DNA from: Roseiarcus sp050015575 | GTDB lineage: Bacteria > Pseudomonadota > Alphaproteobacteria > Rhizobiales > Beijerinckiaceae | Length of the DNA stretch: 10,509 nucleotides | NCBI GenBank assembly: GCA_050015575.1 | Contig: JBEKBD010000099.1 | Span: 1-10,509 of the forward strand | Direction: 5' to 3' | Part shown: piece by piece, positions 1-6,856 of the stretch | Numbering within the stretch: the first letter of the stretch is position 1 | Layout of the letters: each line of letters starts with the position of its first letter | Notes under the pieces: model-generated | Databases searched by the model: none | What the model was told of the DNA's origin: nothing | Seen by the model: only the letters and a program-made list of their open reading frames with translations | Translations under genes and position numbers: made by a program

Positions 1-474
1 AGCGTCGGCGAGACGGTGATCAAGGGCAACGCCCGCAAGGTCCGCCGCCTCGCCAAGGGCGAGGTCATCGCCGGCTTCGCCGGTTCGACCGCCGACGCGC
101 TGACCCTGTTCGAGCGCCTGGAGGGCAAGCTCGAACAATACCCGGGACAATTGCCGCGCGCCTGCGTCGAACTCGGCAAGGATTGGCGCATGGACCGCTA
201 TCTGCGCCGGCTCGAGGCGATGCTGCTGGTCGCCGACAAGAGCGTCGGCTTCGTGTTGAGCGGCTCGGGCGACGTGCTGGAGCCCGAAGGCGACGAGCAC
301 GGCTCGGCGATCGCGATCGGCTCCGGCGGCAATTACGCGCTCGCCGCCGCGCGGGCGCTGCTGCCGATGGAATTGCCGGCCGAGGACGTCGTGCGCCGGG
401 CGATGGACATCGCCGCGGCGATCTGCGTCTACACCAACGCCAATCTCGTCCTCGAGAGCCTTGTGACCTCATGA
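1..474 (+). CDS. hslV: ATP-dependent protease peptidase subunit HslV (ClpQ), 5' end missing
   Basis: This is the C-terminal 157 codons of HslV, the proteasome-beta-like threonine peptidase that forms the double hexameric chamber of the cytoplasmic HslUV protease. The reading frame is open from base 1, so the true start and the catalytic N-terminal threonine lie upstream of the window. Visible family hallmarks are the VIKGNARKVRRL stretch right at the window start, the AGFAGSTADALTLFERLE segment, the SGSGDV loop and the AIGSGGNYALAAARALL helix, all characteristic of HslV. The C-terminus (NLVLESL) is where the HslU-contacting end is expected. The TGA stop overlaps the hslU ATG by four bases (ATGA at 471-474), so the two subunits are probably translationally coupled in one operon. 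Nothing looks degraded; identification is very secure. Confidence 0.97.
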   Translation, partial: SVGETVIKGNARKVRRLAKGEVIAGFAGSTADALTLFERLEGKLEQYPGQLPRACVELGKDWRMDRYLRRLEAMLLVADKSVGFVLSGSGDVLEPEGDEHGSAIAIGSGGNYALAAARALLPMELPAEDVVRRAMDIAAAICVYTNANLVLESLVTS

Positions 475-1778
475 GCGAATTCTCGCCGCGCGAGATCGTT
501 TCCGAACTCGATCGCTACATCGTCGGGCAGACGGCCGCCAAGCGCGCCGTCGCCGTCGCTCTGCGCAATCGCTGGCGCCGTCTGCGCCTGGTCTCGCCGA
601 TGCGCGAGGAGGTCATGCCCAAGAACATCCTGATGATCGGGCCGACCGGCTGCGGCAAGACCGAGATCGCGCGGCGCCTGGCCAGGCTCGCCGGCGCGCC
701 GTTCCTCAAGGTCGAGGCGACCAAGTTCACCGAAGTCGGCTACGTCGGGCGCGACGTCGAGCAGATCGTGCGCGATCTCATCGAAATCGGGATCACGCTG
801 GTCAAGCAGCGCAAGCGCAAGGACATCGAAGCCAAGGCGGAGCTCGCCGCCGAGGAGCGGATGCTCGACGCGCTGGTCGGCGCCAGTTCTTCCGCCGCGA
901 CGCGCGACGCCTTCCGGAAAAAATTGCGCGCCGGCGAACTCGACGACAAGGAGGTCGAGGTCGAGCTGCCGCAGGGCGGCGGCGGCATGCCGATGTTCGA
1001 ACTGCCGAACCTGCCGGGCGCCTCGGTCGGCGCGATCAACCTCGGCGACATTTTCGGCAAGGGCTTCGGCCCGCGCACGAAGCCTAAGCGCATGAGCGTC
1101 GCCGAGGCGCACGCGCCGCTGGTCGCCGCGGAGGCGGAAAAGCTGCTCGACCAGGATCAGGTGGTGCGCGAGGCGATCCACGAAGTGGAGAGCAACGGCA
1201 TCGTCTTCCTCGACGAGATCGACAAGATCTGCGCCCGCGAGGGGCGCGGCGGCGCCGACGTTTCGCGCGAGGGCGTGCAGCGCGACCTGCTGCCGCTGAT
1301 CGAGGGCACCAGCGTCCCCACCAAGCACGGCTCGGTCAACACCGACCACATCTTGTTCATCGCCTCGGGCTCCTTCCACGTTTCGCGGCCCTCCGACCTG
1401 CTGCCCGAGCTGCAGGGGCGCTTGCCGATCCGCGTCGAACTCGCTTCGCTCACCGAAAACGATTTCAAGCGCATCCTCACCGAGCCCGAGGCCAGCCTGA
1501 TCAAGCAATATTCGGCGCTGATGGGCGCCGAGGGGGTGACGCTGACTTTTTCCGACGACGCGATCGCGGCGATCGCGCGCGTCGCCGCCAAGGTCAACGC
1601 CAGCGTCGAGAACATTGGCGCGCGGCGCCTGCAGACGGTGATGGAGCGGGTGCTCGACGAAGTCAGCTTCACCGCCCCCGACCGCTCCGGCGAGACCATC
1701 GCCATCGACGCCGCCTATGTCGAGGCGCACGTCGGCGATTTGGCGGACAACGCCGACCTGAGCCGGTTCATTCTGTAG
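471..1778 (+). CDS. hslU: ATP-dependent protease ATPase subunit HslU (ClpY)
   Basis: This complete 435-residue AAA+ unfoldase uses ATP to unfold substrates and feed them into the HslV chamber in the cytoplasm. Residues 1-40 form the typical N-terminal SPREIVSELDRYIVGQ segment. The Walker A loop GPTGCGKTE is at about 57-65, the pore loop GYVGRD at 90-95, the inserted I-domain at roughly 105-235, Walker B IVFLDEID at 244-251, and the sensor-2 GARRL at 383-387. The C-terminus ends in LSRFIL, the conserved tail that inserts into HslV. The length is normal for the family. The frame is open well upstream of 471, but the ATG at 471 gives the canonical N-terminus and overlaps the hslV stop by four bases, so upstream starts are rejected. 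No promoter is needed within the pair. Heat-shock control is known for this family but is not visible in this window. Confidence 0.98.
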   Translation: MSEFSPREIVSELDRYIVGQTAAKRAVAVALRNRWRRLRLVSPMREEVMPKNILMIGPTGCGKTEIARRLARLAGAPFLKVEATKFTEVGYVGRDVEQIVRDLIEIGITLVKQRKRKDIEAKAELAAEERMLDALVGASSSAATRDAFRKKLRAGELDDKEVEVELPQGGGGMPMFELPNLPGASVGAINLGDIFGKGFGPRTKPKRMSVAEAHAPLVAAEAEKLLDQDQVVREAIHEVESNGIVFLDEIDKICAREGRGGADVSREGVQRDLLPLIEGTSVPTKHGSVNTDHILFIASGSFHVSRPSDLLPELQGRLPIRVELASLTENDFKRILTEPEASLIKQYSALMGAEGVTLTFSDDAIAAIARVAAKVNASVENIGARRLQTVMERVLDEVSFTAPDRSGETIAIDAAYVEAHVGDLADNADLSRFIL

Positions 1779-1808
1779 GGCGTTTCCGCGTTTAGGCGGG
1801 AGCGACCC

Positions 1809-1856
1809 CCTCTCCCCGCTTGCGCCCGCCAAACGCTTCGCGTTTGCGGGGAGAGG
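1809..1856. repeat. GC-rich intergenic palindrome downstream of hslU
   Basis: Two perfect 11-base arms, CCTCTCCCCGC (1809-1819) and GCGGGGAGAGG (1846-1856), enclose a second hairpin, AAACGC-TTC-GCGTTT (1831-1845). The flanking bases continue as a CCCC...GAGGGG-type sequence up to about 1868. No run of T follows on either strand, so it does not look like a classical intrinsic terminator, although it could stabilise the 3' end of the hslVU message. From memory, palindromes of this CCCTCTCCCCGC type are widely dispersed between genes in Rhizobiales genomes, so I read it as a dispersed repeat rather than a gene-specific signal. Confidence 0.7.
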
Positions 1857-2044
1857 CAGGGTGAGGGGCCAGGCGATGAGCCGCGACGGATCGCGAAGAG
1901 CCCATCCGTGTCCCGGCCCAGAGAATTTCAACGGCTTGGGCGCCTTTTTCGGTCCCGTTCGCGAGGCCGCGCGCCGTCAAGGCGGGCGGCGGGAAGCACG
2001 GCCTATGCCGATTATCCCGGCGTCAGATAAAGAGGGAAATAGTA

Positions 2045-2131
2045 ATGCGTAACGCCAGTCACGGTTTAGTTTGTGTCAATTTTGCGTCTGCCCAGGAGGT
2101 GCCAACCTCCGCAAAAATTCCTCAAAGATGA
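2045..2131 (+). CDS. Possible truncated gene start or 28-residue peptide at the island edge
   Basis: A short frame begins with ATG at 2045 and ends in TGA at 2129-2131. It is preceded by a strong Shine-Dalgarno-like AGAGGGAA (2031-2038) with a six-base spacer. The peptide (MRNASHGLVCVNFASAQEV...) resembles nothing I recognise. Its first codons lie where GC-rich chromosomal sequence changes to AT-richer sequence, so it may be the start of a native gene cut off by insertion of the following low-GC segment. It overlaps the 3' end of the minus-strand gene at 2076-2789. Only the ribosome-binding site and position support it; a chance frame is quite possible. Confidence 0.22.
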   Translation: MRNASHGLVCVNFASAQEVPTSAKIPQR

Positions 2132-2789
2132 CTCTGTCTGTTAAAAAAATCATCGGGTACCAAATTAGTGGAGAGTTGCGCAAAAGGTTATCATGTAGCG
2201 ATAATGCCATTTCAGGTGCAAATCGTGGTTCTCTTGCTAATTCGGCAAGCGTTTTTTTGAAACTGTTTTCCGTTTGGTCCACGTTGCTATACATATGACG
2301 CCATGCTTTGTTGGTGCGGTCGTTGACGACGCGCCACCAGACCACCAAGGATGCCAATAGAGCTATGATACTAAAAGGCATAGCGATTAGGCTTCCAATA
2401 GATGGGAAAAAGACATTGAAAACGACGGACACTAGTAATGAAAGCGCGACGGCTCCGCCAAGGGTAATCGCAATCGATTTCATTGCGATCTGATTCAGAG
2501 TTCTTGGATATGCGTCAAAGAGTTTTGACCTCTCTTCACTCGCACGCCTCACAAATTCAACCATTGCATTCACATAATCATCCTGCTGACCGATCGTCGG
2601 TAATTTACTGACTTCCGAGGTATGTTGGTTGCAGTTTTTCTTTTCCTCGGCGTCTTTGGAGTATGCGTCGTCAGGCGAGGTGTACCGTACCGATGCTATG
2701 TAGGCGGTATACACCGCGGCCGCCGCAATAACCAGTTGGGTTGCCGCAATGACAATCTGAATTAAAATATTGGTCCATTCACAGCTCAT
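2076..2789 (-). CDS. Uncharacterised membrane protein with three predicted transmembrane helices
   Basis: This 237-residue protein belongs to no family I can name. Hydrophobic segments are at about residues 7-32, 103-127 and 131-152. The first is followed by a polar, charged linker (about 36-100) and the last by an amphipathic tail of about 85 residues. The pair of closely spaced helices runs into WWRVVNDRTNKAW (151-163) and a likely helix, an arrangement also seen in small two-helix membrane proteins of accessory loci, including SLATT-type proteins; that resemblance is of layout only and is weak. It probably sits in the inner membrane with the tail in the cytoplasm. The ATG at 2789 gives a plausible N-terminus but has no strong ribosome-binding site. 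Codon use is markedly AT-richer than in the flanking core genes, suggesting horizontal acquisition. The next gene on this strand is 406 bases upstream, beyond the long palindrome, so co-transcription is uncertain. Confidence 0.75.
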   Translation of the reverse strand: MSCEWTNILIQIVIAATQLVIAAAAVYTAYIASVRYTSPDDAYSKDAEEKKNCNQHTSEVSKLPTIGQQDDYVNAMVEFVRRASEERSKLFDAYPRTLNQIAMKSIAITLGGAVALSLLVSVVFNVFFPSIGSLIAMPFSIIALLASLVVWWRVVNDRTNKAWRHMYSNVDQTENSFKKTLAELAREPRFAPEMALSLHDNLLRNSPLIWYPMIFLTDRVIFEEFLRRLAPPGQTQN

Positions 2790-2821
2790 ATCTGGTCTCG
2801 ACCTTGCGGGTGGGTAACTTG

Positions 2822-3141
2822 GGATTACCGGATTTGCGGGGACAGGATACGCATTGCATCATTGCCGGTGCCAGTTTGGCAGGGAGGGCCTTCGACCTCA
2901 TTGAAGCCTCTTTCTTCCGTATTTTTGATGCTGTCAATGGCGCGCGTTTCGCGCGCCGCCTCTAGCGGTCGAAGACCATTGACAGCATCAAAACTTCGGA
3001 AGTTTATGCTTCCATGAGGTCGACGGCTTGGTGTGTGACGGCGAGGGGCGGGCGGCTGCAGCCGCGAAAGTTTGGAGCCTCCTGTCGGATCGCGGAATTG
3101 TGCAATTCATAGCCTGTGCCCGTAATCCGGCCCCGTAATCC
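2822..3141. repeat. Long imperfect palindrome (about 320 bp), MITE- or REP-like
   Basis: The non-coding gap at 2790-3195 is dominated by nested inverted repeats. The inner arms, 2889-2940 and 2976-3026, are about 51 bases each. They include an 18-base perfect match (TTTTGATGCTGTCAATGG against CCATTGACAGCATCAAAA) and a further near-match around TCGACCTCAT and its complement. The 35-base centre contains a perfect hairpin, GGCGCGCG-TTT-CGCGCGCC (2939-2957). Outer arms, 2822-2874 and 3082-3141, also pair imperfectly: GGATTAC, CGGG.ACAGG, ATTGCA and ATT.CCG-like blocks recur in order on the opposite strand. The right half carries about 50 extra bases (roughly 3030-3080) with no partner. There is no convincing gene inside. 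It could be a non-autonomous mobile element, a structured transcript or a bidirectional terminator; the size and nested arms favour the first. Confidence 0.75.
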
Positions 3142-3163
3142 TGTAGTCCCGTCCCCGTAGTCC
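3119..3163. repeat. Short direct repeats of CCCGTARTCC
   Basis: Four iterations of a ten-base unit lie just beyond the 3' end of the minus-strand gene that stops at 3196: CCCGTAATCC at 3119-3128 and 3132-3141, the variant CCTGTAGTCC at 3140-3149, and CCCGTAGTCC at 3154-3163. Spacing is irregular (about 9-14 bases). The first two units lie in the outer right arm of the long palindrome, and related TTACGG units recur at 4429-4453. They look like degenerate ends of a repeated element rather than a CRISPR or operator array. Confidence 0.6.
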
Positions 3164-3195
3164 CCGGTTCGTATCTCCTGGGTATGGTCATGCGC

Positions 3196-4344
3196 TTACG
3201 AACGCTTTGCCTTGTGCGCGTCAATCGCGTTCTCGATTGATCTCAGGTGCTCCATGAGGCGCGCGTCTGCAACAGGATCGCGAGGTGGTGGCGGCTCATT
3301 GGCTCCAATTCGCCACTTAGGCATGAAACGGTCGTAGGCTCGGGTGATGGCGTTATCCATTTCGATTGGTGGGTAGTCCGCGTACGTCATTGAGCCAAGG
3401 CGTTTTTGCTCAGGTGCCATGGCATCGTAGTATTCCGCCAACTCGCGCAAAGCGGTCTTCAATTCGGCAAAGGGGATGAAAATTTGCCAGTCCTCAGCAA
3501 GTGCCGGATAAACCTGCGTGTGCAGATTGTCGTTACTAGAGAAGACACGCGCGAAGGGAAGGTAGTCGAAATATTCCATGTCAATTTGATTCGATGAACG
3601 CGTCGTGATCACCTGGTGCGCGACAGCGATATAAAAGAAATAGCGAACCTTCGCGATATGCGCGATGTACGGAGCAAACTTGATCGCCGGCGGTCGGCCG
3701 ACCCTCTTCCACGTCTCTAAGACCCCCCGCTTCACGGTCTCAGGTGCCTTGATGATTTCGAGCCAGTACGAAAGGTTTGCAAAATTTCGATCAGGGCGGA
3801 AAAGTGCGTTGTCAACGAGGCGGCGCACGTCGGCCGGCGTACGCACCTCCTTATTGCGAACAGAGCTATTGAGCCGAACGATCTTTTCCAGATCAATGCT
3901 CGCTAGGCGGCTCCGCCAGACCTGCGCAAACTCGTGTTCCATAGCTTCGAAGTTGCCTTCTTTCCACCGAGCCAGAACACGCTGCATGGGAGTCTGGTCG
4001 AAGAACGCGCCACGAGTTCCGTCCGCCATTCGGACCTCTTCAGTGTCGAGGACCGGTCGGCCATCCATCTCGAACCGTTTGCCGAGAAGCTCGTCGCGGA
4101 GCAGCATCTGCGAGTCTTTGTTCAGAAAGACGAATGCCGAGTCCACTTTGCCCGACATCATCTTCACGTCGCCTTCGCCCGATGCGGTGCTGAAGCCCTT
4201 CTCTTTTTTCAAGTCACCAAGAACTTCGGAGAAAAATACCGGCGGCAGATTTACCCGCAGATGGTGCAACAACCATTTGGCCTCACGTGCCGTGAGCCCT
4301 TGGAGGACTGACTTGTCGATCAGGATCGAAAAAAACCCAGGCAT
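3196..4344 (-). CDS. Uncharacterised protein, putative PIN-like fold
   Basis: This 382-residue soluble protein has no signal peptide or membrane segment. The N-terminus, FFSILIDKSVLQGLTAREAKWL (4-25) followed by NLPPVFFSEVLGDL (32-45), looks like the first strand and helix of a PIN-like nuclease fold, with D10 and E40 as candidate metal ligands. Much later, IDMEYFDYLPFARVFSSNDNLH (254-275) resembles the later part of such a fold, with D255, E257, D260 and D272 as candidate acidic residues. About 200 residues with several helical, charged stretches separate the two, much longer than in small VapC-type toxins. The C-terminus (about 345-382) is proline-rich and then helical. The assignment rests on pattern recognition, so RNA cleavage is inference. 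The ATG at 4344 lies directly before the first strand; no clear ribosome-binding site precedes it. G+C is intermediate between the membrane-protein gene and the core genes. No antitoxin-sized gene lies beside it. Confidence 0.7.
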   Translation of the reverse strand: MPGFFSILIDKSVLQGLTAREAKWLLHHLRVNLPPVFFSEVLGDLKKEKGFSTASGEGDVKMMSGKVDSAFVFLNKDSQMLLRDELLGKRFEMDGRPVLDTEEVRMADGTRGAFFDQTPMQRVLARWKEGNFEAMEHEFAQVWRSRLASIDLEKIVRLNSSVRNKEVRTPADVRRLVDNALFRPDRNFANLSYWLEIIKAPETVKRGVLETWKRVGRPPAIKFAPYIAHIAKVRYFFYIAVAHQVITTRSSNQIDMEYFDYLPFARVFSSNDNLHTQVYPALAEDWQIFIPFAELKTALRELAEYYDAMAPEQKRLGSMTYADYPPIEMDNAITRAYDRFMPKWRIGANEPPPPRDPVADARLMEHLRSIENAIDAHKAKRS

Positions 4345-4428
4345 GTGTATCGCAGTTAAAATAGCGTGTACCGTCGCTTATTCGTGGTCTCGATAGGTCG
4401 TCACTGCGAAAGGCGCGTTGTCGTTTGC

Positions 4429-4471
4429 TTACGGTGTTTACGGGCGCTTACGGGGACACCATACACATTAC
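4429..4471. repeat. REP-like motif with TTACGG repeats
   Basis: In the 195-base gap between the PIN-like gene and the channel gene, TTACGG occurs three times, at 4429, 4438 and 4448. The last copy runs into CGGGGACACCATACACATT (4451-4469). This matches CGGGGACAGGATACGCATT in the outer left arm of the long palindrome (2837-2855) at 16 of 19 positions, in the same orientation. The shared GGGGACA..ATAC.CATT word resembles repeats I associate with REP elements mobilised by RAYT transposases, but no transposase gene is present here. It is probably a second partial copy of the same repeat family. Confidence 0.55.
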
Positions 4472-4495
4472 CCGATTTCAATACCATGCCCGGAA

Positions 4496-4527
4496 CCCCT
4501 TGCCCCTACCCACCTCCACAAGCGGGG
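4496..4527 (-). terminator. Possible weak hairpin after the channel gene
   Basis: On the minus strand, beginning 13 bases past the stop codon of the MscS-type gene, CCCCGCTTG pairs with CAAGGGG across an 18-base-spaced loop with one bulged base. No T tract follows, so it is at best a poor intrinsic terminator. It also lies close to the right border of the low-GC insertion. Confidence 0.22.
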
Positions 4528-4539
4528 GGATTTCGGCCT

Positions 4540-6846
4540 TCACTTCGGATACGGCACTCGCAGCCCCGCTTCGCGCAGGCGGCGGAAGATGTCGAAGGCG
4601 ATGGCGCTGTGCACGCGATCCGCCGTCACGATGTCGTCGACGAAGCAGATCAACTGGAACTTCAGCGCCCAGTCGCCGAATTCGTGGAGCAGCGCCAGCG
4701 GCGCGGGGATCGCCAACACCTGGTCCTGCGCCTTGGCGGCGGCGATCAGCAGTTCGCGCACGACTTCCGGGTCGCTCTCGTAGGCGACGTTGACCTGCAC
4801 GACGACGCGCGCGGTGCGGTCGGCGTGCATCCAGTTCTTCACCGCGCCGCCGACCAGCGTCGCATTGGGCACGATCAGCGTCGCGCGATCGATCGTCTCG
4901 ATCTCGGTGGCGCGGGCGTTGATGCGGCGAACGAAGCCCTGCTCGGCGCCGACCTCCACCCAGTCGCCGACGCGGATGCCGCGCTCCCACAGCAGAATCA
5001 GGCCGGAGACGAAATTGTTGACGATTCCCTGCAGGCCGAAGCCGATGCCGAGGGACAGCGCGCCGGCGACGATCGCCAGCTTCTGATAGTCGAGGCCGAG
5101 CTGCGCGCCGCTCATCAGCAGCGCGATCGTGACGCCGATATAGCCGACGATGGTGCGGATGGAATTGCTGACGCCGGCGTCGAGCCGGGTGTGCGGCAGG
5201 TAACGGCCGCCCAGCCAATTCTGGATCGCCCGCGTCGCGACGATGCCGACGACGAACGCCGCCGCGGCGACGACCAGCGAGGAAAGCGAGATCGTCACGC
5301 CGCCGATCGTCGTGCCGAAATAGCCGGCGCGCAGCGTCGACGCGAGGTTCTGCGAGAGGCCCCACGGTCCCAGGATCAGCGCGATCGCGGCGACGATGAC
5401 GGCGAGCCGCGCGAAGCCCTGGACGAGCACGACGATCTGCTCCAGCGCGCCGCGCTGCAGGCCGATCATCGTCATCAGGCCGCGCGCCCAGGCGACGCTC
5501 GGGCGCAGCAGCTCCTCGGCGCCCTCCTGAACGATGGCGTCGACCACGTACAGCGTGGCGCCGAGCATGGCGACGAACATCGTCCGATTGACCAGGAAGG
5601 CAGCGAAGGCGATGTAGCCGGCGAGCGTCGCGCCGAGGATGAGCGCGACCAGCGCCCAGGCGAAGGTGCGCGCCGGCGCCCAGGAATCGCTGGGCGGCGC
5701 GCCGGGCGCAGCGGCGAGGCTCGGCGCCGTGACCTGCCGCAACGTACGCGCCATCAATATCGCCGCCAGGGCGGCGCCGACCGCGCGGCCGGCGACCGCG
5801 ATATTGAGCGAGGCGACGGCGTCCGCGGCCGGCTCCAGCAGCCGCTCGGCCGCCAGGATCGCCGCTACGGAAAGCCAGAGATGAAACAGACGCGCGCTGA
5901 CGCGGTCGCCGACGGCGAACAGCCGCCAATCGGCGCGCCCCGGCGCCAGGACTCCGCGGCCGAGCGCGTTGCTGACGATGACGATCCGAAGCCCGTCGAG
6001 CAGCGCGTCGAGCCCGCCTTGCAGCCGCGGATCGGAAATGTCGAACAGGTCGAGCGCGTAAGCGAACGCTTCCAGGGCGAGCAAAGGCAGGATGGCGAGC
6101 GCCAGGATCGTCCAGGCGGCGGCGACGGCGCGGCGCAGCCGGCTGGGCCGCGCCGCGTCGGAAGCGCGCGCGATCAGGCGCCGCGCGATCGCTTGCAGCA
6201 GCGCCCAAATCGTCGCGATCGCCAGCGCCGCCGCGAGCAGGCCGAAGGTCTGCGCCGCGGTGATCCGCGCCGCCAGCCCGTGAAGCCAGTCGCCGGACAT
6301 GCCCGCGAGCGCGGCGAGGTCGCGCGGCGATTCGCGCGTCACCGCCGTCCACAGCAACGGACTGATCAGGCTCGACGAGCGGGCGAAGGTTTCGCGCGCG
6401 AACAGGTCGCGCCGCGCCGCGCTGATTCGCGCGTTGATGTCGTCGATCTCCAGCGCCATCGCGCGCGCCGACCGCACGTCGGCGTCGAGCGCGTCGCGCT
6501 CCTTCTTTTCGGCGGCGAGCTCTGCGCTCGCCGAATCGCTGAGCGTCGCGTCCTTGGACTTGGGCGTCAATTCGGCGAGCCGCTTGCTCGCAGCGTCGAG
6601 GCGCGGCGCGAGTTCGGCGATCGCCGCCTGCAGCTCGGCGGCGAGCGGATCGCCTTCCTCGCGCAGCCGCGCCAAGTCGGCGTCGGCGAGGTTGTCGGCC
6701 TTCAACTGGGTTTCGATGTCGGCGAGCGCGGCGCGGGCGGAATCGAGGGACTGGCGCGCGGCGTCGTCCCCGGCGGCGCGCGCCGGCGCCGCCGCCGCAA
6801 TCAGCAACGCAAGAAACAGCCATCGAACGGCGCGAAGGACGGGCAA
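4540..6846 (-). CDS. Large MscS-family mechanosensitive channel with DUF3772-like N-terminal region
   Basis: This 768-residue inner-membrane channel belongs to the MscS superfamily, whose members open under membrane tension to release solutes during osmotic downshock. Residues 1-24 form a signal peptide (hydrophobic core followed by APARAA). Residues about 28-150 are helical and coiled-coil-like, in the periplasm, and end in a segment around 143-168 that resembles DUF3772. Some nine or more membrane helices follow between about 200 and 590. The pore helix and beginning of the MscS domain are at about 595-620 (ALSLGIGFGLQGIVNNFVSGLILLW), then the beta domain (RVGDWVEVG, IVPNATLVGG) and a C-terminal alpha/beta domain to VPYPK. 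The start is TTG at 6846, the only usable start that keeps the signal peptide; GGGGAG precedes it by four bases. It is transcribed divergently from hisZ. The family is far larger than E. coli MscS (286 residues), so the exact gating or regulatory role is unknown. Confidence 0.93.
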   Translation of the reverse strand: MPVLRAVRWLFLALLIAAAAPARAAGDDAARQSLDSARAALADIETQLKADNLADADLARLREEGDPLAAELQAAIAELAPRLDAASKRLAELTPKSKDATLSDSASAELAAEKKERDALDADVRSARAMALEIDDINARISAARRDLFARETFARSSSLISPLLWTAVTRESPRDLAALAGMSGDWLHGLAARITAAQTFGLLAAALAIATIWALLQAIARRLIARASDAARPSRLRRAVAAAWTILALAILPLLALEAFAYALDLFDISDPRLQGGLDALLDGLRIVIVSNALGRGVLAPGRADWRLFAVGDRVSARLFHLWLSVAAILAAERLLEPAADAVASLNIAVAGRAVGAALAAILMARTLRQVTAPSLAAAPGAPPSDSWAPARTFAWALVALILGATLAGYIAFAAFLVNRTMFVAMLGATLYVVDAIVQEGAEELLRPSVAWARGLMTMIGLQRGALEQIVVLVQGFARLAVIVAAIALILGPWGLSQNLASTLRAGYFGTTIGGVTISLSSLVVAAAAFVVGIVATRAIQNWLGGRYLPHTRLDAGVSNSIRTIVGYIGVTIALLMSGAQLGLDYQKLAIVAGALSLGIGFGLQGIVNNFVSGLILLWERGIRVGDWVEVGAEQGFVRRINARATEIETIDRATLIVPNATLVGGAVKNWMHADRTARVVVQVNVAYESDPEVVRELLIAAAKAQDQVLAIPAPLALLHEFGDWALKFQLICFVDDIVTADRVHSAIAFDIFRRLREAGLRVPYPK

Positions 6847-6850
6847 ACGG

Positions 6851-6856
6851 CTCCCC
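6851..6856 (-). promoter_or_regulatory. Ribosome-binding site supporting a TTG start
   Basis: GGGGAG on the minus strand lies four bases before TTG at 6846. No in-frame ATG or GTG that would keep the signal peptide exists upstream or just downstream, so this site supports the non-ATG start of the channel gene. Confidence 0.5.

Larger units (their letters stand above)
2045..4500. other. Low-GC accessory insertion between hslU and the mscS-type gene
   Basis: Base composition and codon choice change sharply at about 2045-2075 and return to the GC-rich core pattern at about 4480-4540. A line counted by hand at 2161-2220 has 42% G+C and lines at 3781-3840 and 4081-4140 have 60% and 57%, against 72% at 7741-7800. 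The segment holds two minus-strand genes of unknown function, a long palindrome and REP-like motifs. There is no transposase, integrase, tRNA or clear target-site duplication in it. The borders are approximate, and the two genes differ in composition from each other, so they may have arrived separately. Confidence 0.6.

Noticed and set aside
429..1931. 500-codon open frame on the minus strand
   Set aside because: It is antisense to hslU; the plus-strand frame holds Walker A, Walker B and sensor motifs, so this is a compositional artefact.
1861..2052. 63-residue plus-strand frame after hslU
   Set aside because: It begins inside the palindrome flank, lacks a ribosome-binding site, and has the composition of non-coding GC-rich sequence.
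3119..3163. Possible CRISPR array
   Set aside because: Units are only ten bases, spacing is irregular and there are no unique spacers of constant length or cas genes.
2988..3224. 78-residue minus-strand frame in the palindrome region
   Set aside because: Its translation comes mostly from the direct repeats and palindrome arm, and it overlaps the end of the PIN-like gene; no ribosome-binding site or family resemblance.
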